The translations under genes were made by a program, and so were the position numbers. The notes below the pieces were generated by a model. It was given only the letters and a program-made list of their open reading frames with translations, did no database searches and was not told the origin of the DNA. Below, piece by piece: positions 11,711 through 25,100 of a DNA stretch of 64,000 nucleotides; positions within the stretch are counted from its first letter, which is position 1, and each line of letters starts with the position of its first letter. This DNA is from Asterias rubens (lineage: Eukaryota > Echinodermata > Asteroidea > Forcipulatida > Asteriidae), in NCBI RefSeq assembly GCF_902459465.1, contig NC_047083.1, positions 622,501-686,500 on the forward strand. The letters run 5' to 3'.

Positions 11711-14481
11711 ATGGGCCATAATCAAAGCAATGTTTGCGGCAAGCAAAACAGTCTGAGTGAATGGAGGGATTTCTTCTTCTCACAAGGTCATCTACTTAAG
11801 CAGATAGCTACACTCAAATATGCGGACTTTGTAAAGGCTATCGAGGGACTCAATACCATGTAAGACATGGCCAAGTGATGGCTGTTAGTGATATTCCTCC
11901 ATGATGATAGCAGAATGTTGAGGTGCCTCCCCTGCCCTTTCGCCCGTCCTTCACAAAAATCCTTTGTTTCTGTGTGGTACTCACTACGCCTAGCCAAGTA
12001 GTTATCGTCCATACGTCTTCAACAGCAGTGCAAATATTGAAAGATAAATCAACCAACATCAACATTGCTCAGAAAAACAGGCTAAAACCACCACATTCTT
12101 CTTGTCCATCGAAAATAGTCCTTTTAATTTTTATTTGCAGATCCAACACATTGAGTAGTTCAAGAGGCAGGTACTTAGTCTTTAGTATCATTCCTGGAAC
12201 AGACTGCACATCCATGCTCTGGAGGTCAAAGGTCAGGGTAAAGTGTTGTAAGGTAAGAAATGCTTATGTACATGTGTATCAAAGTAAACAGTGTGCCATG
12301 TGTCTTTGATACTCTTCTTATATCTAAGTTGTCCATGCACTTTGTTTCATGGAGAACTAAAAAAAAGTCCAAGATGTTTGTAGAATGAAATTCCTTAAAT
12401 CACTTCAGTAATAAAACACTCCAACTAAACCAAGTATTCATTCCTTAATTTAAAGATGACATCCGCCTTGTCTCCTGAATGTGAGTCTACTCGAACGATG
12501 ACCCTTAAACAGTTCGTCCAAGTCTACGCCAGCATCATGCAACAGTGCGAAAGCATCGAAGACCGACAAAGATCAACAGACGTAACTAGTGCTTCAGGAG
12601 AATCCACGATGAATAACAATTCAGACATAGAAGAGGCGGAAGATGTTGGAGCTACGGAGATTGATGATGAAAGTGAAGATCATCAAACCATAGACTCAAG
12701 CGAGACTCACTGGCTGGAAGTCTCTTCAATATTTGCAACGTATGTTTGAAAGTCTGGAAGAATTATTCTCAATAGTTACACAAGTTTTGAATGGATGGTA
12801 CAATGTTAAAGGCCTCAAAATAACCCCTGGCACCCACAGCACTTACCTTGGTGCCCTGTGGTGCCCTGTGGTGCCCTTGGCAACTTCCAATAAAAACTTA
12901 AGTTTGTTCTAAAGGAAGTGCCCCTTACCAGAGAAAAATTGCTGTGCCCCTTCAAGAATGCAGCTCCTCAAGGCCTGAAGATTGACTTGAGCTTATGCAA
13001 ATTTAATCCCAGAAAAACTGTTCTCTTAGGAACCTTCTTTCTGCAAGGAAGGAGTGTTAGTTTCTATGGTTATTATTTTGCATATTAGCTTAAATTTATC
13101 ATCTAATATCTTAAGGATTTTTATTCAAATTTTGTCATTTCCTCAGCATCACTTACTGTGTTCCTTTGTTTGTAGTTCCTTCAAAGTTTATACATCCTAA
13201 TCTTAAGTTATTTTGAACTTTAGTTTCTTTTATCAACCGATAATTTTGAGTTTAATTTTTATTTTGACTCAGTGTGGAGCAGGTTTCCCTGGAGTCGACA
13301 GACGAGGGCGATTGCTGTATCTGCATGGAGAAGAAATCTGACATAGTCCTGAATTGTGCTCATACTTACTGCCAGGCCTGCATAGACGATTGGTAAGGCA
13401 AAGTGAGGTGTATAGGACCTCATACTCATTTAGTACCTCATTCTCATTTAGTACCTCATTCTCATTTAGTACCTCATTCTCATTTAGTACCTCATTCTCA
13501 TTTAGTACCTCATTCTCATTTAGTACCTCATTCTCACATAGTACCTCATTCTCATTTAGTACCTCATTCTCACATAGTACCTCATTCTCATTTAGTACCT
13601 CATTCTCATTTAGTACCTCATTCTCATTTAGTACCTCATTCTCATTTAGTACCTCATTCTCACATAGTACCTCATTCTCATTTAGTACCTCATTCTCATT
13701 TAGTACCTCATCCCACATAGTACCTCATTCTCATGCATATAGGTTCTCGTTGGCACAGAGTACATCATTCTTGAATAGAACCTCATTCTTATATAGTACT
13801 TCATTTGGTTAGAGTACCTAACTCTTGTGTAGAACCTACCATACTTCATGGATTGCCTCCATGCCCCTTGGTCATTGCCTTAGTGCTCTTAAAATACACC
13901 GGTAGAAGTGTACAATTTCCTCTTAGCGTGCCCTTTACCAAAGAGAAAATGTCTTAGTGCCCTTGCCCTTACAAAAAAACGAAGCATACATGCCTGAAAC
14001 CTCATTCTCATATACCTCATTAGCATAGAGTATCTCATTCTCTAGTACTTCATTTGTATAGTACCTCTTTCTTTATTTTACTCTTGAGTAAAATTCCATC
14101 CCAACCAAATCATCCACTCTCTAAAGTTGTTATAACCTTTTGTTGCGTACTCTCGGACTGCTTGAATATAGATAGTTTCCATGAGCTGATAAACGGAATT
14201 GAAAACAGGAAAGAATTTAGAAGTTTGTTCTGATTCTTGAGTATTTCTGTAACAAATTAATTGTTTCTATGTACAGGAGAAAACAACACAACACATGTCC
14301 ACTGTGTATGGGAGACATAGGCTCAAGTAAAGACGTTTGGACCCTCCCGGATAAACCCAACACTGAAGAAATGACAACTTATCTCATGGGTATCGCTGAT
14401 GGTCACGCTCAGACACAACCTCCCCGGCCAACAACGAGGAGGTCAGATGTGGAAGAATGGGAGACGGTTCCAGTCGAGTGA
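11711..14481 (+). CDS. RNF141: RING finger protein 141
   Basis: Five coding exons: 11711-11859, 12141-12252, 12456-12739, 13273-13392, 14277-14481; phases match and give 289 aa. MGHNQS at the N terminus fits an N-myristoylation site, as in vertebrate RNF141. The middle (YADFVKAIEGLN; RYLVFSIIPGTDC; MTLKQFVQVYASI) matches the conserved RNF141 N-terminal region. The C3HC4 RING is about 192-231: CCIC, C-A-H-T-Y-C-QAC, CPLC. The tail (DVWTLPDKPNTEEMTTYL) also matches. It is longer than the 230-aa human protein because of an acidic Ser-rich linker (about 115-180). Predicted role: membrane-anchored ubiquitin ligase. The exon 3 donor is AC|gtatgt and gives a codon split to ACT. The ATG follows an acceptor directly, so a non-coding first exon lies upstream. 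Confidence 0.92.
13419..13735. repeat. 18-bp minisatellite in RNF141 intron 4
   Basis: About 17 copies of tcatttagtacctcattc, with a variant tcacatagtacctcattc interspersed, then degenerate units to about 14060. It begins about 27 bp after the donor at 13393. Because 18 is divisible by 3 it is open in several frames on both strands (Ser/Phe/Thr or Asn/Glu/Val/Leu repeats), which is not evidence of coding. Confidence 0.95.
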
Positions 14482-14499
14482 AATATATTAATTTAATGA

Positions 14500-14505
14500 A
14501 ATAAA
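14500..14505 (+). terminator. Candidate polyadenylation signal of RNF141
   Basis: AATAAA 19 bp after the stop codon; further AATAAA copies near 15975 and 16040 could give longer 3' UTRs. Confidence 0.45.
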
Positions 14506-14509
14506 CAAC

Positions 14510-16540
14510 TCATTAATTGTACATTAGAATAGAAGATACTACAGCCGTGATATTCTTCGTACTTAAGTCTGTTTTCAGATTTTGTTGCCCTCGGTAAAAT
14601 CACAAAATTTTGTATTTATGAGGCTGATTGTTCAAGAGTCTACTGCAACCTGTATATGTGGGTCAGCCCGTGTACTCAGGTAAACAAATCTTACTTTTTT
14701 TAGGTCATAAATTGCAACTTCATAATTTACTAATGATTAAAAGGTAGTTTATTGCCAAAAATTCGTATAAATTTGAAAAAAAGTACTCAAAATCGACAAG
14801 TAAATGTTTTACCAAGAAAATGAATGTTACTTTTGCAAAGACCACACTTGATCAATAAATTCCATTTACCAGGAGCTCCAAAATAAAAGACTTGTGACCC
14901 ATTATTGTTCTGAGCAGACAGAATTGTTGTTGTCAATTTCTAGTTATGTTTACGATAACATAAAAATTACAACTATCTGAGTGTATCTACTTAATCAGTA
15001 ATTTCAGAAAATTGTGTTAATTTTAAATTTTTTAAGTTTGAGGGTGTAGTTAAATTGCAATACATGTTGGTGTATATGAATCACGATTTTTCATCATTAA
15101 AACAATTGCCATTATAATTCTAAAATAGCTAGCAGGATAAACAAATATAGTGCTTTTGGTGTATCCCTTTTATTCACGACTTAGCCTACCCATGAATTAT
15201 GTCCACAAGTATAGCTTTTCTTTTGTGGTCACTGCAATCACACAAAAAAAATTATTTTTCTACATGTTTGCGTTTTTTAGAGTGTGTCTATTACTTTTTA
15301 ATTACACAAGTATAATTCACAAGTAAGGTCACAATAATAATGTGTAATTTGTGTTTCCTGAAATATTTGTATTATAATATTCACACAGAACCATATCTTT
15401 TCCTGTATTACAATTACTTCATTTTCCCATCTATTCACTCCAGAATTCTTCTGCGCAAGTTCAGAATAACACATTTTTGAAAAATGAACAAATCTTCCAT
15501 AATTTCTTCATGGATTGTGCAGATGTTGAAATAAATGCAACTGGTCAAATCTCGCATGTATTGGAATGATAGGACACGTTCAATGACGCTTATGTGTTTC
15601 ATCCACACTGGACGTTGGCAACTGAGGTTGCAAAAATGTTCAAAATACACATGGAACTTTCACATTATATCGTAGGGTATTTTCGAAACAACCGGATTTG
15701 GGGTTGGGGCTTCCTTCAGTGCGAATTCAATCAACAGGCGGACGCGCCGCAAGCCGAAGCCCAGAAAGCCGTGGTTTCGAAAACGGACGTAGAACCCTTG
15801 CATCACCGAGGTCAAACAATAGCAATGCGCACTCTCGTAATTAAACGCAACACGCGCAACTCTCAGCCAATGATATCTTCCTGTGACGCCAATGAGTGCT
15901 CATTGTAATAAGACTGTGTTGCAAACAGTCTTTGGATTTCTCCGTCTTTTATAATTTATCAACTGTAACAACTCAATAAAATCATTTTTCATCCAATATT
16001 TGTACATAACATAAATTGTCCAGGATATATTTATAGCAACAATAAAATACATTGTAATGTATGCCGTTTTAAACCAAGTACCAAAGTGTGACTACTGTTT
16101 TATTTTAGCCTCTAGCATTCGAGATACCTTTTTTAACTCCATGAGAGTACACAGAACCAGTAAGGAAATACACGAAGACTTAAAGGCCCCAATTAATGTT
16201 TAGTTCTGGCAAATAAAGTAGGTTTTAAAATAATATGTTGCAAAATCAGTTTCAGGGCTTACAAATTAACGTCAGACACATTGCAAATTATTTGGCAGAA
16301 ATGAAAAGAATAATACAAAGCGGTGTTCAAAACTTTTCAAAAACAACTTTGTGATGGGAAATAATTACAGCAAACAGGCCTACTTATGACTTCGTACGTG
16401 AAGAAAATTATAATAGCATTACTCTCTATGAATCAATATAATGTACAATTATTTCAGTAAAACTGTCACTAAGTGTGATATTAGTCAAATCAAAACTTAT
16501 ATACAATAGTTATTAAATGTTTGTATGTTGTTAATGGCCA
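14510..16540. other. Convergent intergenic region, no gene seen
   Basis: Lies between the 3' ends of RNF141 and tetraspanin 1. AT-rich; near 15690-15800 a piece resembles the palindromic element at 50672-50831 (gaagccc, gtggtttcgaaa motifs). The 104-codon frame at 15594 falls over this repeat and is not accepted as a gene. Confidence 0.5.
16099..16104 (-). terminator. Possible polyadenylation signal of tetraspanin 1
   Basis: AATAAA on the minus strand about 440 bp after the stop. Only the motif supports it. Confidence 0.25.
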
Positions 16541-16545
16541 ATACA

Positions 16546-19500
16546 CTAGACTGTTTCATAACCACTGTTGTCAATACCACTGATCAGACAACAAGCCATG
16601 ACCATCGCAAGAATCTGAAAGGTAAAACAAACAAAAAATAGATATGGGAAGTTTATAAAAGGGGTAGTACAAGTTATGACAAAAGAATAACAATATTTTC
16701 TTCCAAAACAAAAATCTAATATTGTTTTAAAAATTCTATTCAAAAGGTTTTCCCTGTACTAGGAGTCAAGTTTCAACGATAAAACCTGGTCTTTGACGAT
16801 TACCAAAGGTGTCCAGGGCCTTTAATCACTGGCCAATGACCGAAACAGTTACAGGTTACGACCGCCGAAGACGCACCAAAGATTATCAAAACTCTTAAAA
16901 CACAAATCGCAAGACTCTTACCTGCACAATAACCAGACCTAAGGCAGCACCTCCAATATAGAGAAAGTTGCTCTCAAAGAAATCAATGAGTTTGTCCACA
17001 CACCCCTGCAAAATAAAGAGAGAAAAACAAGCAGGAAGTTAGGCATGACGTCAAATTGCTGTAAACTTTAAAGAACAGTGCCCAAAATAAGGTATAATAA
17101 TAATAGTAATAATAAAATAACAAATAATATTCATGATTAACGAGTATTTCAGCGTATTATCGTGTGCCTTTGTTGTTGTTGTCGTTGTTTTGGTTTTTTT
17201 TATTGGGGTTTTATGTTTGTTTGGGTTTTTTTTTTGGGGGGGGGGGCATGCCGATGATTTCAATTGGCTTACCCCTAATGAATGAACAATGTATCGGCAT
17301 AAAACGCTCAACGAAAACTCGTCAACAAAAGTCAAAATTTTCATCAAACATAGCCGGAGCCATCCCTCAGATTCCTACGTCATTAACTTACATCAGTATT
17401 GATTTTACTCGGGTCTGCGATAGTGCCATCAGCCTTAGCGTCGTTGCAACTCGAGTCCGTCTCGTCAATGCAGCAGGTCACTGGTACGGCTTGGTTACCA
17501 GGGAGCTTTGAAAACTCACTCCCGTAGTAATTAGTGAAGTTTTCAGCACCGCAGCAGTGGCTCTGGAAGAATAGAACAAAAAATCATTAACTTTGCACCA
17601 ACTGCAGTTTGATCATATTTTTTATTTCATAGAAATCATAGTTCACAGTTAAAGATTAAAATAGTCTACTTTTGGTTAAAGGGTAAATAGTCTTTGTTTT
17701 TTTAACCACGCTCGCTCGTCATGTTCTTTTTAATTGTAGCTCCATTGTGTGTTATCAAAGATGGCGGTCAATGACGTCATATCTACCATTTTTAATGCAA
17801 CCAACCTGTTCTCTTTTATTGGAAAAACCGAATAATGAAAAATAGTAGGTGGTTTGCATTGATCTCAATAAAATGTACATCAATGGTGGATTGTTTCCGA
17901 CGTCATTGACCGCCACCTTGGATGACCAACAACGGAAGGGGTTTATTAATCAAAATGAACCTTACATCTCTCTGCAGTGCGTCAATAGAATCTGTGATAA
18001 CTGTCTGATCCGCGAGACCGTATAACTGCTGGACCTGCTTCAAAAGCTCGTCGTCAAATGTCTCTTTAATCTGGAAAACAGATAAAAAATAAAATAAAAG
18101 GACACACAAAATATTCTACCTACCCAAAATATGGGTCAAGTCAAACCCAGTTTTTGTAGAGTGCATTTGAAAACTCGTGCACGGTACGCCAGTTTGTTCC
18201 AATACTCCTCAATAAAGAACAAGAAAATGTATGATAAAACAGCTGTAAGTTAATTACTTTGGTAAACTATAAAGAGGTATAGGTGACCTTTGCTTTGACC
18301 CGTACGTTACAGAAACTTACCTCATCCTTGAAGACGAGAGCAAGGATACCTCCGACAATCTCTACAAGAGTCAAGATGAGAAGGAAGGTGAAGTACTGGA
18401 GAATAAGAAAGACATAAAGTTATTCTTCCCAAAACCATCAAAATTACTTTCAGACAAAAAAACACTGACTCCTTACAGCGTAACTCCGTACACCGTACAG
18501 TTTTATCCATTTTGTTCTAAAGTTGTGAGTATGCTCCTGTAATAAAACAACTCCCGGTGTGGCGGTTTCAACTTTCCGCTGTGTTCAGTTTTCCGAATGA
18601 CCAAATACGGTAGCATTACGTCATGCGACGCCTGCGCACAGCAAGCGAAAGTAGTCCATTTTTAGTGCCGTATTGAGTCATCTGTTACCCTCCAAAAGCT
18701 GCCATGGCGGCGTCCACGAGTCGAGTACAACTAGCGGCAAATGCGTGGATCGTATGAGTTGTTTTTTATGCAAGCAGAGTGTGACCTGCCTAAAGTTGTA
18801 CCCATGAATACATGTAAAGATGGGGCAAGAGATTATGTGACTACACAGAAAAGCATCGTAATATAAACAATTTGGGGTTCACTGCTGAGAGAACTACAGT
18901 ACTCTCCAGGGTATTCGCGGCGGTATTTGACAGGTCACCCGGAAAACTGAACACGCCGGAAAGCTAAAACCGTTCGAACAACGTGATGATATGTCCGACT
19001 ACGTCACCCGGAAAACTGAACACAGCGGAAGACTGAAACCGCCACAACGGGCCTCCCGGGCTGAATTCCACGGGGATCAAATACAGTGTGAAAATGGCTT
19101 TAGATAGATTCGGAAAAAGTGAGACTGAAAGAGAGGAATTTACCCACCAGTTTGAGGAAGCATGAGTTTTCTGTGGAGGCACCGCAGCAACCGAGGAATC
19201 CCACCAGGAATATGAAGCAACCGATGCCGATGAGTGTGCCACAAACTACGGCCAAAGTATTGGTGTCTTCCCCGAACAGATTGGAATACTTCGCACTATT
19301 ATTCAGGACATATCCACCAACTGCGATCAGAACAATGCTGGCAACCTGGGCAGAGAATCATGTGAGATGGTTAGTATCAAATAAAGCAGCTTAGCATTAA
19401 ATGGAAAAAGCTTTAGCAGGAATCGAACACCTGCTGAAACAACATAACTCGTTTTTTTCTTCGTTTACACTTGGCCCTTTTTGTTTAGTAATAACTAAAA

Positions 19501-19736
19501 CTCGAATCTCCCGAAACTAAGGTGAGAATAATGTGAGAACACGGCTGGATTTCGATTGTCAGGAAATCGTGAATAAAAAAAAGCAAAATTTAAATTCGGA
19601 TTGTCACACTTTGGGGTAAAACTCCACAAATTTCTTGGTTATATTCTACTCAAGACAATGTGTCACTTACCCAGACCAATAAGTTGAAGACGAAGAGCGT
19701 AAATTTGGCGACTGTTGCGCCACACCCATGTACCAT
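16546..19736 (-). CDS. Tetraspanin 1 of the cluster, CD63-like
   Basis: Seven exons: 19671-19736, 19148-19345, 18321-18395, 17966-18070, 17392-17562, 16922-17005, 16546-16614; all introns phase 0, 255 aa. Four membrane segments at about 12-36, 52-76, 89-110 and 219-244. TM2 ends in the palmitoylation-type motif GCCGA. The large extracellular loop has the diagnostic CCG (151-153), CC (178-179), C187 and C207, with one N-glycosylation site at N156 (NFT). The tail SGYETV ends in a Y-x-x-hydrophobic signal in the same place as CD63's lysosomal signal; it also fits a class I PDZ ligand. Expected to organise membrane microdomains on late endosomes or plasma membrane. Inverted relative to the other two cluster members, and most similar to the third (MVxGCGAT N terminus). 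Confidence 0.92.
18551..19050. mobile_element. TIR element in tetraspanin 1 intron 2
   Basis: About 48-bp imperfect inverted repeats (cccggtgtggcggtttcaac...cagttttcc at the left; its complement at 19004-19050) enclose about 400 bp. An extra internal copy of the ggaaaactgaacac motif lies at 18938-18970. No open frame of interest; likely a non-autonomous DNA element. Confidence 0.6.
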
Positions 19737-21420
19737 CTTGACTGCTGTTGAGGTTTTTATTACAACTTGACGAGGAAGAGGGCGATCGCTTAATTTGAGC
19801 TCTTCTCTACAAACTTCAGGATTTGGCAATGAGGTCTGCCCACAGCGACAGTTGGACTATAGCCTCATTAAAACCATGAGATACCGGTGTAACTTCAGCG
19901 TGATCTAACGGACTTTGGTCAATGGATTTACAAATCTGATAACATCATACATTTTGAGTTTCGTTCCGTTTTCGCACTAGACTTGATAGTAGTCTCTTCC
20001 CAAAGATCGATAGCGCTACAAAATGGAAACTTTACTTCTGTGTAGTAGACGGGCCAAACAATCAACATTTTGGAAGGAAATTTACAATAAGATTCGACTT
20101 ATGAGTCAATTCTGAAATGATATAGAAGAGTTTGTTCTATTGCACGGCATTAGCGACTTTGTTAATTAAAAAATAAAACTTCCGGTCGACACTTGGCTAG
20201 TCTATTACAGAGCTTGTGACTAATTTACCCGTGTTGTAACCTAATGACGTCAGAGTTCCGGATAACGTTTCATTAATTACAGACAAACTACGAGGTTTGA
20301 TGTTCTCTTTTCAATTTACACTTTGCATTCCAAGCGCGTAATGGGGCAAAGGTTCAAAGTCGTCACCTACTTTTCTTCCTATTTGAGATCAAAGAACCAA
20401 GTAGCATTTAACTAAAATTTAATTTGTGTGGTCATTAACTATGGGTTTGATTTTTTTTTACCGATATCCTAACCCGCTGTGCGACAAGCACTTGGTGCAT
20501 GTTATACTGAAGTTGCCCTTCCGCTTGGGGAAATGTTTTTGTGTTGCTGACATTTACACAATGACAGATTGTGTAAAGAACATTTTATAAATCTATTTAC
20601 AAAATTACATCACAATAAAATAGTCAAAACAATGGAAACGAAAGTAGCATACTACTCTTGTGTATTTTTCTATATAGTATGAAACGCGAAATTAAAAAAA
20701 CAGACAGACCAGGTGAACATAAAAAAATAGCAGATAACCGAACTGAGAAGTCTCCCGAATTCCGAAAATCTACTCCTAGTAGAATATTAAGCAAGACGGT
20801 TTAACACAATCTACCTGGCAAGACTACACATGGTGTTTAATACCACAAGCCACCTCACCATGCAATGCCTTAAAATCCACAGGATTAATAGGCCTTTTGC
20901 CAAAATGTTCAAAGAAATATGTAGTGACAAGTTTACAGTCAACATTATAAAGGATTGTACAAAGTCCCAAATATCAATTATTTCTGCTTTGTGTTTTTTT
21001 GTTTTGCTGTCCTCTTATGACAACATTCCTGTTATAAAGAGGTCATTGTTGACCAGTCCCAGTGATTTTGTTATACGAATGTGTGACGGTACATTTATGT
21101 AGCAAAATCAAACACCATCCCGTGTGGTTTACAACTTTATAAATTGTGGTATACCCATCCTGCGCAAACGGGCATCAGTATTTTTAACCAACAAATCATT
21201 TGTTGTAGTAGTTGCCATCCAATTGGTATATAATAATTGATAAATTGACAGGATCTTTGGACTTCGATCCTTCGCTATCGAAGTTTCTGTGTTTTACTAT
21301 TTGAACGAGGGCCCCAACAGAAACCTCAAAGTCAATGTCACTATTGAGTTTTAAAAGGTTATCAATTTTAAATCATAATAATCAAACAATGTCAAGCAAG
21401 GTTTTGGAGTCCACTTCTTG
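19737..21420. other. Divergent intergenic region of tetraspanins 1 and 2
   Basis: Contains the upstream region of tetraspanin 1 (an ETS-like cttccgg near 20180) and the repeat at 20738-20830 shared with 200-310. No coding exon recognised. Confidence 0.45.
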
Positions 21421-21519
21421 TGTCTGGTTTTAGAGTCAAGCTTTACATCAAACTTCTGTAATTATTAAAATTGTGTTGAGAACGGAGGGGACAGGTAAGT
21501 CCAATTAAAGTAATTGTTC

Positions 21520-22153
21520 CATTTACTAAACTAATAGTTTACTTGAGCTTGAGTTCTGTAGAGTGTGTGCATTTTAAGACATCTTTTTAGAGACTAAGAA
21601 ACTTCTAAACTGAATTATCTTCCTTGTATTTACTGTTTGGAATAAAGTGTCACAGACTTTAGACCTTTTTACACTTGAGTTTTTGCATTTTGATTGCGTG
21701 CATTTCAAAAACATCTTTCGAGAAATAAACTTCTGTTCAACTCCTAAACGAACATTGAATATAATACCTTTCTTTCACTGATTGGTTTAGAGTGTCGCAG
21801 ATAGGCCATACCTGAGTCTGGGTTTTGTAGAAACATCTTTCTTGAAAGAATCTGCTAAACCAACTCCTAAACGGACATTGGATATTATTTATACCTTTCA
21901 ATCAATTTTTGGTTTAGAGAATCGCAGGATATAGACCCAACTTGAATATGAGTTTTGTAGAATGCACGTAGGCCTATTTCAAAAACATATTTTCTGGAAA
22001 TAAACTGCTAAACTAAACTAAACCCCACGGCCATTGATACCTTCCTTGCGCCTTGAGCACCTCATTTTGGTGGTTTATAGCGCCTTATAAATATTCTTTA
22101 TTATTATTGTTATTGTTGTTATTTTATTTACTTATTAGTTTAGAGAGTCGCAG
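21520..22153 (+). repeat. Diverged tandem units ending at the tetraspanin 2 exon 1 acceptor
   Basis: Diverged units of about 125-145 bp share a block like gtttagagtgtcgcag, seen at about 21640, 21787, 21913 and 22138; the last is the real acceptor (gagagtcgcag|gATGG). Other shared blocks are ttgagtttttgtaga, aaaaacatcttt and ctaaacggacattg. Old tandem duplication of intron end plus acceptor. Confidence 0.55.
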
Positions 22154-22154
22154 G

Positions 22155-25100
22155 ATGGCGGACGAACCAAGCTGTATCGCTAAGAACTCTCGCGTCCTCT
22201 ACTTCTTTGTCAATTTTGTGGTTTGGGTAAGTTTGTCGAGTTAGGTGAGGTTTATGGTGATATAGCAGCCCACATTGATTGACCATGTGGGGGATCCTGA
22301 CAGAATCTCCGGCAGACAGACTTCCCTTGGACACCGGCTCAATATTGAACATCCGAAAAACTTGCCTCAGAGACTCATTTTCAGTTTAACTAAAACCATT
22401 TTCAGTTTGCTTCATGTTTTGTTTTTAGATGAGTATATATTGTTTGAAGCTTTGCATGGTGTGGATAGGCCTACAGAGGAAGAAACTATATCAATAAATA
22501 GTAAACCTGCGGGTACAACCATGTGTAAATCTCTTTTGAGGGAGTGTTGGCTCTGAGAAGAGCCCGTTTGGTCTCGACGTTTCAAACAGTATACTCTGCT
22601 GGTCTTCAGTAGATTGTGTACCCGCAACTTTACTATTTGTTTATAGTTTCTTCCTACGTTTTTATATGTTTGTGTTTTTCGTTTTTGTGTTATAGGTGGT
22701 CAGTTTGTTTCTTGTGTTAGATATTTTGGTTTGTTCCTTGTCTAGATGCTGAATAGGCTTTGGCAAGTAGCTGGAATGACGTAGACTCATTTACAATCTA
22801 ACTAAAACTAATGTTCAGTTTTATTCTTGTTTTATATAATTGGTTTGTTTCTTGCTTTAGATATTCGGTTTGATCCTGATTGCGGTTGGTGGTTTTATCC
22901 TACAAAACCTGTCAGCATTTGCCTTCGTCTACGTTCAGAATGAGAGCGAACTTCTGATTGGTTGCTGGGTTCTGATTGGTTTAGGATGTCTCGTCTTCTT
23001 GGCTGGCTTCAATGGAGTCTGGGCTTGCATGAAAGAAAGCCACATCGGAATGAAAATAGTAGGTGTTAATGTAGTGAAGAGGACTTGCACAAGTCTATTG
23101 TGATTGTTAGGTGACGTCACATAGTCTGTACACCGGACGCCGCCATGTTTGGCTCAAGTTTTACAAGACAGTAACACGTGTTACCGTTAATAGTTCAGCT
23201 CACAACAATACGTACGGACCAATCTATAATTATAACAATTACAAGGAATAGTCTGTTTCAGTAGGTCTTTAACAAAATTCATCTCAAAGTGAAATTATTT
23301 GCCAGCCAATATTGCGAGACAAAAATGAGGTTTAGCTCTAACTCCCTAGTTTTCTTACTGACCAAGCTGTCCCTAATTCCCCCTGATTATATAGTTTGAA
23401 TTATTTTATGAGATTTCACCTAACATCACTGGGCCGGACGGCCACTTAACTGATTTTGGGCTATCGACCCAAGTCAACTGTCACCAGGGGCACTCTCCAC
23501 CTACTCCTGGGGCTGAAACAGGGTAACCTCCTTTACAGTCTGTAAGGATATAGAATAAGTCTGGCTGATAGACAATGACGAAGCAATTATGATTAAGTGT
23601 ATTGCTTAAGGGCATAAGTGTCATGACCGGGATTCGAACCCACAGTTTGCTACGACAGGCCAAACTATAGAGGGCAGTCTTCCCACACTCTTCACCCATT
23701 GTTGTGACGTAGATTGTGGTAAAGCCTCCTCTTAACAGGCGTTCATTAAACCTGGCATAATTTCTTTCACCACTCAGTATTTTGCTGTAATGATCTGCAT
23801 AGTGATTGCTGAACTGGCGACGGGTATTCTCGCATTTGTCGGCAGGGAACAGGTAGGTACAATTCTGGATAACTTTTGATTAGAGTAGGGATTTTGGTTA
23901 AATGAGTGGAATCTAAGTTGCCATGACAACATACTGATAGTAAATTGTTTATAAACTAGCTACATTACAGGGATGTTGTTTATCGGGAGTTATGGGTGGC
24001 ACTGGAACGGGACAGATTGAGGGGGTAGGGGATTGGAACCAAACAAAAAAGAGGAATTGCACAAACTCAACAATTATTGTGATTTGTTTTTTCAGGTTAA
24101 AGAGAACACTAGGAATACAATGAAGAATCAGATAAAAAACGAGTTTGGTAAAGGTGGCATTGTGGATGACGGATACAATGAAATACAACAGAAGGTAATT
24201 AATGACATTGACATTGACAATGAAGAATCAGATCAAAAACGAGTTCGGTAAAGGTGGCATTGTGGATGATGGATACAATGACATACAACAGAAGGTAATT
24301 AATGACATTGACATTGACAATGAAGAATCAGATAAAAAACGAGTTTGGTAAAGGTGGCATTGTGGATGACGGATACAATGACATACAACAGAAGGTATTT
24401 AATGACATTGACATTGACAATGAAGAATCAGATCAAAAACGAGTTTGGTAAAGGTGGCATTGTGGATGATGGATACAATGACATACAACAGAAGGTAATT
24501 AATGACATTGACATTGACAATGAAGAATCAGATAAAAAACGAGTTCGGTAAAGGTGGCATTGTGGATGACGGATACAATGACATACAACAGAAGGTAATT
24601 AATGACATTGACATTGACAATGAAGAATCAGATAAAAAACGAGTTTGGTAAAGGTGGCATTGTGGATGACGGATACAATGACATACAACAGAAGGTATTT
24701 AATGACATTGACATTGACAATGAAGAATCAGATCAAAAACGAGTTTGGTAAAGGTGGCATTGTGGATGATGGATACAATGACATACAACAGAAGGTAATT
24801 AATGACATTGACATTGACAATGAAGAATCAGATACAAAACGAGTTTGGTAAAGGTGGCATTGTGGATGATGGATACAACGACATCCAACAGAAGGTAATT
24901 AATGACATTGACATTGACAATGAAGAATCAGATAAAAAACGAGTTCGGTAAAGGTGGCATTGTGGATGATGGATACAATGACATCCAACAGAAGGTGAGG
25001 ACAGATCTTTAAATTAACGACAATGACATTGACAATGAAGAATCAGATAAAAAACGAGTTTGGTAAAGGTGGCATTGTAGATGATGGATACAATGACATC

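Noticed and set aside
13269-13812. Long open frames on both strands with Ser/Phe/Thr or Asn/Glu repeats
   Set aside because: They are by-products of the 18-bp minisatellite in RNF141 intron 4; the unit is divisible by three and free of stops.
15594-15908. 104-codon frame upstream of tetraspanin 1 end
   Set aside because: No family, no splice support, overlaps a palindromic repeat fragment.
24033-24851. Repeated 68-72 codon frames
   Set aside because: They are out-of-frame readings of the 100-bp exon-edge array; the true exon is 24096-24194.
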